Assembly (NCBI GenBank): GCA_947379865.1
Contig: CANCOY010000064.1
Span: 1 to 22,273, forward strand
DNA from: Acetobacteraceae bacterium
GTDB lineage: Bacteria; Pseudomonadota; Alphaproteobacteria; Zavarziniales; Zavarziniaceae
DNA: 22,273 nucleotides
Reading direction: 5' to 3'
Shown piece by piece: positions 13,581 through 21,694 of the stretch. Both the position numbers and the translations under genes were made by a program. The notes under the pieces are model-generated. The model saw nothing but the letters and a program-made list of their open reading frames with translations. It had not been told where the DNA came from and did not search any database. Each line of letters begins with the position of its first letter. The stretch's first letter is position 1.

Positions 13581-14720
13581 CTAGAGTTTGCGTGAGGCGA
13601 GGAAGAAGAGCGGTATGGTCGTGCCCACGATCAGGATCGAGGCCAGCATCACGTAACCGGCATCGGGCGTGAAGAGGGCGGCTGCCAGCGCCGGGGCGCA
13701 GGCATTCAGGATCACCATCAGGGTGGTTGCCATTGCCATGGCCTTGCCGCTGGGGTCGAAATCCGCCAGCAGGCCGGCAAAGAACGGCGGCGCAAAGTTC
13801 CAGAAGATGAAGAGAATCGGCAGCGGCAGCAGGAAGCCAAGCTCACCCGGCACGAAGCGCATCACGCACAGCATGGCGATGACCACGATCAGGCCAAAGA
13901 GCTGGGTTGGCAGGCGGCCAAAGCGCGAGCCCACCACGCCAGCACCCACCGCGCCCAGCAGACCCGCCAGCACCGCACCCGCCAGGGCCTGAAGGACCCC
14001 CTCGATGGGAAGCCCATGGCTCAGACCAATGGTGGCCATATAGGTGGACGAGACGGCGAGGCCCGACAGGAACAGGCCAAAGGCCAGCATGGCCATGATG
14101 GCGCCGGGCGAGAAGGCGCGCGAGGTGCCCGCTGCCTGCACCGCCACGGCACGATCATGCAGCGGCTCGAAAGCAATCATGAGGGCGGTGATCAGGTCGA
14201 GGCCCGCCAGCAGCCAGTAAAGCGCCTGCATCCCGCCCCAATCCAGCAGGGCGCCCAGGTTGAACACCATGACGGCGGCAAAGGACGTGTTCATGAACAC
14301 GACCACGGTGAAGCCGCGCTCGGCGTTCGACGGCCGGGCCACCAGGGTGGCGCCGATGTTGAGCGCCAGGCCCCCGGCCACGCCGGCGGCAAAGCGGACG
14401 GCGCCATGGGTGGCGATGTCCAGCACGAAGGGTGAGAGCAGGTCAAAGGCCGCCATGGCAACCAGGGCGGCCACCACCGGCTTGCGGGTGCCAAAGGGCT
14501 TTTGCAGGGCCATGCCGATGAAGGTGCCGACCGCAATGCCGGCGAGACTGAGCGAGGCCAGATAACCCGCACCCTGGTCACCAAAGCCCATGCGGTTGGA
14601 CAGTGCCTGCACATAGACCGGCAGGATCAGGTAGACGACAAAGCCCACCGTCTGCACCAGACCAATGCGGAAAAACGACATGAAGCTGGCTGGCGCACGC
14701 GCCATGGCTGTTTCGCTCAT
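13581..14720 (-). CDS. MFS transporter
   Basis: Predicted integral membrane protein of 379 residues with about 12 hydrophobic segments in two halves separated by a polar loop near E-P-L-H-D-R-A-V. The loop after TM2 carries G-T-R-K-P, a reduced form of the MFS signature between helices 2 and 3. The substrate cannot be read from the sequence. ATG 14720 (MSETAMARAP) is preferred to an upstream GTG at 14744 because a G-rich site (GGGGGGA) precedes it. By position it may export or import a compound handled by the neighbouring enzymes, but it faces away from them and is convergent with the NTF2-like gene. Confidence 0.85.
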   Translation of the reverse strand: MSETAMARAPASFMSFFRIGLVQTVGFVVYLILPVYVQALSNRMGFGDQGAGYLASLSLAGIAVGTFIGMALQKPFGTRKPVVAALVAMAAFDLLSPFVLDIATHGAVRFAAGVAGGLALNIGATLVARPSNAERGFTVVVFMNTSFAAVMVFNLGALLDWGGMQALYWLLAGLDLITALMIAFEPLHDRAVAVQAAGTSRAFSPGAIMAMLAFGLFLSGLAVSSTYMATIGLSHGLPIEGVLQALAGAVLAGLLGAVGAGVVGSRFGRLPTQLFGLIVVIAMLCVMRFVPGELGFLLPLPILFIFWNFAPPFFAGLLADFDPSGKAMAMATTLMVILNACAPALAAALFTPDAGYVMLASILIVGTTIPLFFLASRKL

Positions 14721-14768
14721 AAGGATCCCCCCCGTTTCCCGCACTTTGGCGAGCTTGTAGAGAGCAGC

Positions 14769-15785
14769 CTAATCGTCATCGCCCTGCAGGGCTACCACTG
14801 ATGCTTCGTGGCGGCGCTGGATGGCGCGGAGCTGGTCATAGGTCAGGCCGAGGCGGCGGGCGGCGGCGGCGCGGTTGTAGCGGCTGGCGGCCAAGGCGTC
14901 GGCCACCATCCGCCGTTCCAGTGCGTCGAGCGCCGACCTGAGATCGCCGGGTGGGGTGGCTTGCTCTGGCGGGGCCTGCGCCGAGGTCTGGCTGGGGGCA
15001 GGGGACGCTGCCTGCCGCCAGGGGGAGGCAAAGGGGTCGAGCACGATGTGCTGCACGGGCTGGCCCGGCTCGGCCCGCGCCACGGCACGCTCCACCACAT
15101 TGCGCAGTTCACGCACATTGCCGGGCCAGTCATGGCCGTCCAGCACCGCCAGCGCCTCCGCCGTGAAGCCGGCAAAGTCGCCCTGGCCAAGTTCGCGCGC
15201 CATCTGCCGCCCGTAGTGCTGGGCCAGCAGCTGCACATCGCCTTCGCGTGCTGCCAGGGGCGGCAGGGTCACCACATCAAAGGCAAGGCGATCCAGCAGG
15301 TCGGCCCGAAAGCGCCCTGAGGCCGCCAGCGCTGGCAGATCGGCATGGGTGGCGGCCACCAGCCTGACGGAAACCCGCAGGGTCTCGCCCCCGCCCACCC
15401 GCTCGAAGGTGCCGTATTCAATGACGCGCAGCAGCTTTTCCTGCACCGCCAGGGGCGCATTGGCGATCTCATCCAGAAAGAGGGTGCCACGGTCCGCCGC
15501 CTCGAAGCGCCCGGCCCGCCGTCGTGCGGCCCCGGTAAAGGCGCCTGCCTCAACCCCGAACAGCTCAGCCTCGATCAGGTTCTCGGGCAAAGCGGCGCAG
15601 TTCAGCGCCACGAACGGCCCCTCCCACGCAGGCGAGAGATAGTGCAGGCGTGCCGCCGCCATCTCCTTGCCGGTGCCACGCGCCCCGATCACCAGCACGG
15701 GCCGCATGACGGGGGCCACCAGCGACAGGTGCTCCTGCACATCCAGAAAGGCCTGGGACTGGCCAATGGCGGTGGGAATGTCCAT
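14769..15785 (-). CDS. pspF: Phage-shock operon sigma-54 activator PspF
   Basis: Predicted cytosolic AAA+ activator of 338 residues with no N-terminal receiver domain, as in PspF. Walker A is G34-A-R-G-T-G-K-E41, the sigma-54 contact loop is G81-A-F-T-G-A86 and Walker B is G-T-L-F-L-D-E (100-106). W54 in S-P-A-W-E-G-P-F corresponds to Trp56 of E. coli PspF, the residue that contacts the inhibitor PspA. A Fis-type helix-turn-helix ends the protein (R-Y-N-R-A-A-A-A-R-R-L-G-L), after a Pro/Ala/Gln linker longer than usual. The start at 15785 matches the E. coli protein, yet no ribosome site is visible before it. It is divergent from pspA and should activate the promoter at 15899-15914. Confidence 0.95.
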   Translation of the reverse strand: MDIPTAIGQSQAFLDVQEHLSLVAPVMRPVLVIGARGTGKEMAAARLHYLSPAWEGPFVALNCAALPENLIEAELFGVEAGAFTGAARRRAGRFEAADRGTLFLDEIANAPLAVQEKLLRVIEYGTFERVGGGETLRVSVRLVAATHADLPALAASGRFRADLLDRLAFDVVTLPPLAAREGDVQLLAQHYGRQMARELGQGDFAGFTAEALAVLDGHDWPGNVRELRNVVERAVARAEPGQPVQHIVLDPFASPWRQAASPAPSQTSAQAPPEQATPPGDLRSALDALERRMVADALAASRYNRAAAARRLGLTYDQLRAIQRRHEASVVALQGDDD

Positions 15786-15794
15786 GGCTGGTTA

Positions 15795-15836
15795 AATAAA
15801 CCATTTTATGGTTTATTACACCTGAAATCGGTGTAA
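15795..15836. promoter_or_regulatory. Two adjacent inverted repeats, candidate PspF binding sites
   Basis: AATAAACCAT-ttt-ATGGTTTATT (15795-15817) is a perfect inverted repeat, abutted by TTACACC-n7-GGTGTAA (15816-15836). They lie about 65-105 bases upstream of the sigma-54 promoter, the usual place for activator sites. The first sits only 10-32 bases before the pspF start, so binding could also repress pspF. In E. coli two PspF sites are present and PspF represses its own gene; the match here is by arrangement, not by sequence. Confidence 0.55.
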
Positions 15837-15898
15837 GTGGCTGATTTGGGGATGAGGCCCCGCTGCCAAATCCCAGCATTTCCGCCCTTCCGGCGGTC

Positions 15899-15914
15899 TG
15901 GCACATGGCTTGCT
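15899..15914 (+). promoter_or_regulatory. Sigma-54 promoter of pspABC
   Basis: TGGCAC-N5-TTGCT matches the -24/-12 sigma-54 consensus at every key position, with GG and GC ten bases apart. The expected start of transcription is near 15925, about 40 bases before the pspA ATG. Confidence 0.9.
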
Positions 15915-15965
15915 ATCTTCTCCGCAGGCGGCGATGGCCGCAGGGTGCAACAGTGGAGCCAGCAC

Positions 15966-16643
15966 ATGGGTGTTTTTTCCCGGTTTACCGACATCGTGAA
16001 CTCCAACCTTAATGCGATCCTTGATCGCGCCGAGGATCCCGAGAAGATCATTCGCCTGATCATCCAGGAGATGGAGGACACCCTGGTGGAGGTGCGCGCC
16101 GATGCGGCGCGGATGATCGCCGATGGCAAGGACCTGTCCCGCCGTCTCGACCGGCTTGCCCGCACCCGCGATGAGTGGGTGGAGCGTGCCACCCTGGCCC
16201 TGTCGCGTGAGCGCGAGGATCTGGCCCGTGCCGCCCTCGCCGAGAAGGGCAAGCTGGATGGCGATGTCAGCCGGCTTGAAGCCGAACTCGCCCAGGTCAC
16301 CGATCTCTTGGCCCAGAGCGACGCCGACATCGCCCGCCTGCGCGCCAAGATCGATGAGGCCCGCAGCAAGCAGAAGCTGCTGCTGACCCGCCAGGGCAGC
16401 GCCGGTACCCGCCTGAAGGTGCGTCGCCAGACCCACGACGGCCGCATCGATGAAGCTGTCCTGCGCTTCGAAGCGTTTGAGCGTAAGGTGGAGCGCGCCG
16501 AGGCCGAGGTGGAAGCCTTTGATCTTGGCCGCACCCGCTCGCTTGCCGATGAAATCGCCAGCCTCGATCCCACCGGCCCGGTGGAACAGGAACTGGCCCG
16601 CCTCAAGGCGCAGCTGGCCAAGCCCGCTGCGGAGGGGAACTGA
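15966..16643 (+). CDS. pspA: Phage shock protein A
   Basis: Predicted peripheral membrane protein of 225 residues, close to the 222 of E. coli PspA. The N-terminal amphipathic helix M-G-V-F-S-R-F-T-D-I-V-N-S-N and the following A-E-D-P-E-K-I-I-R-L-I-I-Q-E-M-E are family hallmarks; the rest is a long charged coiled coil of the ESCRT-III-like fold. It stabilises the inner membrane under stress and inhibits PspF in the absence of stress. The start at 15966 gives the conserved MGVFSRF; longer in-frame extensions upstream are not coding. First gene of pspABC, under the sigma-54 promoter. Confidence 0.95.
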   Translation: MGVFSRFTDIVNSNLNAILDRAEDPEKIIRLIIQEMEDTLVEVRADAARMIADGKDLSRRLDRLARTRDEWVERATLALSREREDLARAALAEKGKLDGDVSRLEAELAQVTDLLAQSDADIARLRAKIDEARSKQKLLLTRQGSAGTRLKVRRQTHDGRIDEAVLRFEAFERKVERAEAEVEAFDLGRTRSLADEIASLDPTGPVEQELARLKAQLAKPAAEGN

Positions 16644-16649
16644 TCCACC

Positions 16650-16886
16650 ATGATGGGCTTTGGTCTGTTTGCCCTGACGCCGGCCTTCATCATCCTCGCG
16701 GTGGCGGCGATGCTGGCGGTGATTTTTCACTTCAAGCACCAGGCGCGGCTGATGCGCTGGCAGGCCGCGCGCGAAGGGGTCGACCTGGAGGCCCTGCGCG
16801 CCACTGCCGCCGCACTTGAACGCCGCATGGCCACGCTCGAGAGCATTCTCGATGCCGAAGCCCCCGGCTGGAGGGACAGGACATGA
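16650..16886 (+). CDS. pspB: Phage shock protein B
   Basis: Predicted inner-membrane protein of 78 residues with one N-terminal membrane helix (about 6-26) and a cytosolic coiled coil ending A-T-L-E-S-I-L-D-A-E-A-P-G-W, which resembles the PspB tail. With PspC it senses membrane stress and draws PspA away from PspF. Start at 16650 or the next ATG at 16653; GGAGGGG lies about 14 bases upstream, so the second is slightly less distant from typical only if the spacing is relaxed. It overlaps pspC by four bases (ATGA). Confidence 0.9.
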   Translation: MMGFGLFALTPAFIILAVAAMLAVIFHFKHQARLMRWQAAREGVDLEALRATAAALERRMATLESILDAEAPGWRDRT

Positions 16887-17401
16887 GCGATTACAGGATG
16901 GACGACGGCGATTTCCAGCCGCGCGGCACCTTTGGCAATGGCCCCCTGCGCCGCCTGCGCGAGGGACGCATGTTCATGGGCGTGGCAGGTGGCCTTGCCG
17001 ACTGGCTGGGCACCAGCCGCCTGGTGGTGCGCCTGGCCTTCGTCGGCCTTGGACTGGTCTTCAATTTCCTGACGCTGTTTGCCTATGTGGGTCTTGGCAT
17101 GCTGCTTGGCCGCGAGGCGCGGGACGCGCGGCGCCGGGCCTGTGGCGGATCCGACAGCCACCGATCAGGTCGCCGCGCTGAGCGCCGCGCCGCCCGCCGG
17201 GCAGAGCGCGAGGCCGGGCGCGCTTCCCGACCCGGATATCAGGCGCCACAGCAAGGTGCAGTTGAGCCTGGCATGGCTGCCCCCGGCAGCGTGGTCGCCC
17301 GCTTTCAGGAGATCGAACGGCGCCTGCGTCAGGCCGAGGCCGAGGTCACCAGCCCGCGTTACCGCTTCGACCACGACCTCAAGGCAGGCGGCCGGACCTG
17401 A
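16883..17401 (+). CDS. pspC: Phage shock protein C, long form
   Basis: Predicted inner-membrane protein of 172 residues, against about 119 in E. coli. The PspC domain (about 22-80) has R-L-R-E-G-R-M-F-M-G-V-A-G-G-L-A-D-W and a strong membrane segment L-V-F-N-F-L-T-L-F-A-Y-V. A roughly 50-residue Arg/Ala-rich insertion follows (R-R-A-E-R-R-A-A-R-R-A-E-R). The C-terminal element I-E-R-R-L-R-Q-A-E-A-E-V-T-S-P-R-Y-R-F is the usual PspC end, so the extra length is internal. Start fixed by the ATGA overlap with pspB. Last gene of the psp operon. Confidence 0.92.
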   Translation: MSDYRMDDGDFQPRGTFGNGPLRRLREGRMFMGVAGGLADWLGTSRLVVRLAFVGLGLVFNFLTLFAYVGLGMLLGREARDARRRACGGSDSHRSGRRAERRAARRAEREAGRASRPGYQAPQQGAVEPGMAAPGSVVARFQEIERRLRQAEAEVTSPRYRFDHDLKAGGRT

Positions 17402-17443
17402 GGCACATGGCGCAGGCGCCCGCGCAAATGCCTTCCGGGGCTT

Positions 17444-17462
17444 GAGCGGGCGCTGGCCGCTC
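17444..17462 (+). terminator. Hairpin after pspC
   Basis: GAGCGG (17444-17449) pairs with CCGCTC (17457-17462) around a seven-base loop, 43 bases past the pspC stop and before the TAXI gene. The stem is short and there is no T-run. It may end or attenuate the psp transcript. Confidence 0.35.
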
Positions 17463-17476
17463 CCGTACTGTCGGGC

Positions 17477-18541
17477 ATGGACGCTGGGCACATGGGTCAT
17501 TGGCTGAGTCGCGGGGTGTTGCGGGACAGGTTCCGGCACGTCGGGCTTTTGATTGCCATCACCCTTGCAGGGGTGCCGGCGACGCTGCAGGCAGCCGATG
17601 CCGTGCCCCCGGTTACCTATTTCCGCATTGCCTCAGGGTCGGTCGCCAGCGCCGACTTCCCCGTGGGGGAGGCGATTGCCAATCTCATTTCCAAGCCGCC
17701 CGGCGCGGCCCCTTGCGAGCCGGGGGGGCGCTGTGGGGTGCCTGGCCTCGTTGCCTCGGCCGAAACCTCGGCGGGTGCCCTTGGCGATGTGCGCGCGGTG
17801 GCGGCGGGCCGTGTTGATTCCGCGCTGGTGCCGGCGGATGTGGTCGACTGGGCCTGGCGTGGCACCGGCCCGTTTGCTGGCGAGGGGCCACGCCGTGATC
17901 TGGCGGTCATTGCCACCCTGCACCGTGCCAGCCTGCATCTGGTGGTCAGGCGGGGTGCCGGCATCACCCGCCTGCGCGACCTCAAGGGCAAGCGTGTCAG
18001 CCTTGGCCCGGCCAATACCCTGACAGCGGTGGAGGCGCGCCTTGTGCTTGAGGCGGCGGGCCTCAGGGAACGCAATCTGGTGGCAAGTCATCTTGAGGCA
18101 GGCCGTGCGGCCGATGCCCTTGCGGCGGGACGGCTGGATGCCTTTTTCCTGGTGGATAGCTGGCCCGCCCAGGTGATTGCCGACCTCGCCATTCGCGACA
18201 CCGTGGACCTGCTCCCCCTCGACGGGCGGGTCGCCGACAGTCTGCGGGCGCGCAACCCGCTGCTGGCGGCAACAGTCATTCCGGCCGGGACCTATGGCTC
18301 CATCCCGGCGACGCCTACCCTCGACATTGCGATTGAATGGATCATTCCCGCAGGTGCCGGGGATGATCTGGTCTACCAACTGGCACGCGCCCTGTTCGAC
18401 CCGGTTAACCGCCCGGTGCTGCAGCGCGCCCACCCGTCCATGTCGGGCATCAGCCCGGGTATGGCACCGGGCCTGGCCGGCGTGCCGCTGCATCCCGGGG
18501 CCGCGCGCTATTATGCGCAAGCCCCTCCGGGCAAGCCCTGA
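17477..18541 (+). CDS. TAXI-family TRAP solute-binding protein, orphan
   Basis: Predicted exported protein of 354 residues. The signal peptide hydrophobic core L-L-I-A-I-T-L-A-G-V ends near L-Q-A-A-D. The mature start Y-F-R-I-A-S-G-S-V is the TAXI-type opening (usual form I-G-T-G-x-x-x-G). Later segments fit a periplasmic binding fold: L-K-G-K-R-V-S-L-G, G-R-L-D-A-F-F and a final P-G-A-A-R-Y-Y. TAXI proteins normally feed a TRAP transporter, but no TRAP membrane gene lies beside it here. The start is uncertain: ATG 17477 or 17492, neither with a strong ribosome site. It converges on the transferase gene with five bases between stops. Confidence 0.82.
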   Translation: MDAGHMGHWLSRGVLRDRFRHVGLLIAITLAGVPATLQAADAVPPVTYFRIASGSVASADFPVGEAIANLISKPPGAAPCEPGGRCGVPGLVASAETSAGALGDVRAVAAGRVDSALVPADVVDWAWRGTGPFAGEGPRRDLAVIATLHRASLHLVVRRGAGITRLRDLKGKRVSLGPANTLTAVEARLVLEAAGLRERNLVASHLEAGRAADALAAGRLDAFFLVDSWPAQVIADLAIRDTVDLLPLDGRVADSLRARNPLLAATVIPAGTYGSIPATPTLDIAIEWIIPAGAGDDLVYQLARALFDPVNRPVLQRAHPSMSGISPGMAPGLAGVPLHPGAARYYAQAPPGKP

Positions 18542-18546
18542 GGGGG

Positions 18547-19188
18547 TCAGGCCCCGGCCACTTCTGCCCGGGCGCCGGCGATCCACTCCTGCAAATGGGG
18601 ATCTGCCAGCATGGCCTCCACATAGGCTGTGGCGACCGCTGGCAGGGGCACATCATAGGTGATGAACCGCGTTACCACCGGGGCATACATGGCATCGGCC
18701 ACCGACCAGCGGCCAAACAGGAACGGCCCATCCTGACCAAAGGCCGCGCGCGCCGCCGTCCAGACCTCAAGGATGCGGGCGATATTGGCTTCACATTCGG
18801 GCGAGCGTTCAACGCCGGGATGGCGGCCAAGGATGTCCATGCTGAGTTCACGCCGCACGGCTGGGAAGCCGTTGTGCATCTCGGTGGCCGCCGACCGTGC
18901 CATGGCGCGGGCGCGCCAGTCGTCTGGCCACAGGCCCGCATGGGGGGCGCGTTCTGCCGCCCATTCGCAGATGCCGAGTGATTCGTTGATGGTCACGCCC
19001 CCCACCTTCACCACGGGCACCAGGCCGGATGGGGAATGGGGCAGGATCGCGGCCCGGGTCTTTTCTTCCTGGCGCAGCTTCACGCTGACTTCCTGAAAAG
19101 GGATGCCGGCATGGCGCAGGGCCAGCCAGGGCCGCATGGACCACGACGAGATGTTCTTGTCGCCGATCACCAGGATAACATCACTCAT
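18547..19188 (-). CDS. Glutathione S-transferase family protein
   Basis: Predicted cytosolic protein of 213 residues. The N-terminal thioredoxin-like domain opens with I-G-D-K-N-I-S-S-W-S-M-R-P-W, which carries the likely catalytic serines, followed by the cis-proline motif G-L-V-P-V-V and the glutathione-binding E-S-L-G-I. The C-terminal helical domain contains F-L-F-G-R-W-S-V-A-D-A-M-Y, the usual N-capping region. It probably conjugates or reduces small electrophiles with glutathione; the substrate is unknown. The start at 19188 coincides with the domain start. Divergent from the aminopeptidase gene, 165 bases away. Confidence 0.9.
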   Translation of the reverse strand: MSDVILVIGDKNISSWSMRPWLALRHAGIPFQEVSVKLRQEEKTRAAILPHSPSGLVPVVKVGGVTINESLGICEWAAERAPHAGLWPDDWRARAMARSAATEMHNGFPAVRRELSMDILGRHPGVERSPECEANIARILEVWTAARAAFGQDGPFLFGRWSVADAMYAPVVTRFITYDVPLPAVATAYVEAMLADPHLQEWIAGARAEVAGA

Positions 19189-19353
19189 CTGCCTGTCTCT
19201 CCGTCACCGGTAGTCTCTGGATGTGATCCTAAAGGTTTGCGTGGCCACCCGCACCACTGAGCTTGCGCGAGGCAGGGCGCAGGCAGGTCGCCTTGGGCAG
19301 AGGGATGCGGTTTAATTGCCCTGCGCCCAGAGACCTGCAGCGGGAGTAATACT

Positions 19354-20778
19354 GTGACGAGCCTGCCCTTCATTGCCGAAGATTCAGCTGCCCTGCCGGT
19401 GTGGACCCTGCGCCCCGACGAGGTGGAACACTGGGCCGGGCGCCAGGCACCCTTCTTTGCACGCTGGGTAAAGGCGGCTGGCTTCAAGGGGGAAGCGGGG
19501 CGCCTGCTGCCTTTGCCTGAGCCGGATGGCCGGCTGGGTGGCGCCATACTCGGGCTTGGCAAGGACGAGGGCGAGGCCTGGCCCCATGCCGCTTTGCATG
19601 GCCTGCCGCCGGGGCGCTATTTTCTGGCCGATGAACTGGACGCGGCCACGGCAACCCGCGCCGCCCTTGGCTTTGCGCTTGGCTCCTATGCCTTCACACG
19701 CTACCGCGAGGCAACGCCGGCACCCGAGCCGCGCCTCTTGGTAACCCCCCCCTTTGCCGACATGGCCCATGTGCGCCGCACCTTTGCCGCCGTGGCGCTG
19801 GTGCGCGACCTGATCAATACGCCCGCCTCCGACATGGGGCCGGCCGAACTGGCAGAGGCGGCGCTGGACTTGGGCGAGCGCCATGGCGCCAAGGCCACGG
19901 TCATTGTGGGCGATGATCTGCTGGAGGCAGGCTACCCCATGGTCCATGCGGTGGGCCGCGCCAGCGTGCGGGCGCCACGCCTGATCGACCTGCGCTGGGG
20001 GCCAGAGGATGGCCCGCGCATCACCCTGGTTGGCAAGGGCGTGTGCTTTGATACGGGCGGCCTCGACCTCAAGCCCTCATCGGCCATGCTCTTGATGAAA
20101 AAGGACATGGGGGGCGCTGCCAATGTGCTGGGCCTCGCCTCCATGATCATGGAGGCTGACCTGCCGGTGCGCCTGCGGGTGCTGATCCCGGCGGTGGAAA
20201 ACGCCGTTTCGGGCAATGCCTTCCGGCCGGGTGATGTGCTGAACACCCGCAAGGGCCTGACAGTGGAGATCGGCAATACGGATGCCGAGGGGCGGCTGGT
20301 GCTGGCCGATGCCCTGGCCGAGGCTGATGAGGAAAAGCCCGACCTGCTGATCGACATGGCCACCCTGACCGGGGCGGCCCGCGTGGCGCTGGGGCCTGAT
20401 CTGCCCGCCCTCTTTACCCCGGACGATGCCCTCGCCGAGGCTGTCGCCCGGCACGGCATGGCCGAACGTGATTCGGGCTGGCGCCTGCCCCTGTGGGCAC
20501 CCTATGCCCGCATGATCGACAGCAAGGTGGCCGACCTCAACAACGCCTCAGAAGGTGGTTTTGCCGGGGCAATCACCGCGGCCCTTTTTCTGCAGCGCTT
20601 TGTCACCGATACGACGCGCTGGCTGCACATCGATCTCTATGCCTGGAACGCCAAGCCCGGCCCCGGCCGCCCTGCGGGGGGTGAGGCCATGACGATCCGG
20701 GCGCTTTATGCCCTGATCGCGCGGGAATATGGGGCCCGGGAGCACGGGGCCCGGGAACACGGGGGCGGCCGGGCATGA
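19354..20778 (+). CDS. M17 leucyl aminopeptidase family protein
   Basis: Predicted cytosolic protein of 474 residues, somewhat shorter than E. coli PepA (503). The catalytic domain is intact: V-G-K228-G-V-C-F-D233-T-G-G-L-D-L-K240-P, M-K-K-D-M-G-G, and the family signature N308-T-D310-A-E312-G-R314-L. These give the two metal sites and the catalytic Lys and Arg, so it should release N-terminal residues from peptides. GTG start with GGGAG seven bases upstream. The C-terminus carries an unusual repeat (G-A-R-E-H twice, see 20728-20765). It overlaps the NlpC/P60 gene by four bases (ATGA), pointing to joint peptide turnover. Confidence 0.93.
   Translation: MTSLPFIAEDSAALPVWTLRPDEVEHWAGRQAPFFARWVKAAGFKGEAGRLLPLPEPDGRLGGAILGLGKDEGEAWPHAALHGLPPGRYFLADELDAATATRAALGFALGSYAFTRYREATPAPEPRLLVTPPFADMAHVRRTFAAVALVRDLINTPASDMGPAELAEAALDLGERHGAKATVIVGDDLLEAGYPMVHAVGRASVRAPRLIDLRWGPEDGPRITLVGKGVCFDTGGLDLKPSSAMLLMKKDMGGAANVLGLASMIMEADLPVRLRVLIPAVENAVSGNAFRPGDVLNTRKGLTVEIGNTDAEGRLVLADALAEADEEKPDLLIDMATLTGAARVALGPDLPALFTPDDALAEAVARHGMAERDSGWRLPLWAPYARMIDSKVADLNNASEGGFAGAITAALFLQRFVTDTTRWLHIDLYAWNAKPGPGRPAGGEAMTIRALYALIAREYGAREHGAREHGGGRA
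20728..20765 (+). repeat. Short tandem GC repeat at the aminopeptidase 3' end
   Basis: About two and a half units of a 15-base repeat built on GGGGCCCGGGA lie at the end of the gene. They encode Y-G-A-R-E-H-G-A-R-E-H-G-G-G after the last conserved segment. The units keep the frame, so changes in copy number would only lengthen or shorten the tail. Confidence 0.65.
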
Positions 20779-21680
20779 CCGCCACACCACCCGCCTTTGA
20801 CCGCCGGGTGGTGCCGGCCAGGCCCGATCTGGCCGCCGCCCATCTGGAAGGCGTGCATCCAGCCGAGCGCTATGTGGCGGGCACGGCCATGCGGGTTGTG
20901 GCCGGGCGGGCGGCCATGCGTGGCCGGCCCGAGGCAGCAGCGTCCATGACCAGCGAACTCGTGTTTGGCGAGGATGTGACCATCTACGAGGTGAAGGACG
21001 GCTGGGCCTGGGGCCAGGCCGCCCATGATGGCTATGTCGGCTATATGGCGGCAGCCGACCTGGGCACCGCCAGCGGGCTGGCTGCAACCCACCGGCTTGG
21101 GGTGGCGCTGTCGCATCTTTATCCTGCTGCCGACCTGAAGCAGCCCCCCCGCCTGAGCTTGCCCATGGGGGCGCGGCTGGCTGTGGTGGAGACGCGCGGC
21201 CGCTGGCATCGCCTGGACCCGGGTGCCGGGCTGGCCCAGGGTGACGACCTCTGGGTGCCGGCCCCCCATGTGACACCGCTAGGCGCCGTCGCACCTGATT
21301 TCGTGGGTGCCGCGCTGGCGCTGCGCGGCGTGCCCTATCTCTGGGGTGGCCGCACGCCTTTGGGCCTTGATTGTTCGGGCCTGGTGCAGCTTGTGCTGGC
21401 CGGCGCCGGGATCGCGGCCCCCCGGGACAGCGACCAGCAGGCGGCGGCCCTTGGCACGGCGATTGACGAGGGGGCACGGCTTCAGCGGGGCGACGTTGTC
21501 TTCTTTCCGGGGCATGTGGGCCTGATGGTGGATGGGGATCATCTGGTGCACGCCAATGCCTTTGCCATGGCTGTTTCCGTCGATCCCCTGGCTGAGGTGG
21601 TGGCCCGGGTGGCAGCCGAGATCGGCCCCGACCGCGCGCCGGTTACGGCCCGTCGGCGCCTGTCTGCACCCGCATACTGA
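20775..21680 (+). CDS. NlpC/P60 (C40) cell-wall peptidase with SH3-like domains
   Basis: Predicted protein of 301 residues. Two bacterial SH3-like domains (about 35-100 and 105-175) precede an NlpC/P60 domain. The catalytic triad is present: Cys200 in L-D-C-S-G-L-V-Q-L, His247 in F-F-P-G-H-V-G-L and His259 in L-V-H-A-N-A. Such enzymes cleave gamma-D-glutamyl-diamino acid bonds in murein peptides. No signal peptide is visible, and the gene is coupled to a cytosolic M17 aminopeptidase, so a role in recycling murein peptides in the cytoplasm (as for YkfC-type enzymes) is plausible but inferred. Start fixed by the ATGA overlap. Confidence 0.9.
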   Translation: MTATPPAFDRRVVPARPDLAAAHLEGVHPAERYVAGTAMRVVAGRAAMRGRPEAAASMTSELVFGEDVTIYEVKDGWAWGQAAHDGYVGYMAAADLGTASGLAATHRLGVALSHLYPAADLKQPPRLSLPMGARLAVVETRGRWHRLDPGAGLAQGDDLWVPAPHVTPLGAVAPDFVGAALALRGVPYLWGGRTPLGLDCSGLVQLVLAGAGIAAPRDSDQQAAALGTAIDEGARLQRGDVVFFPGHVGLMVDGDHLVHANAFAMAVSVDPLAEVVARVAAEIGPDRAPVTARRRLSAPAY

Positions 21681-21694
21681 ACGGGCACACTGAA

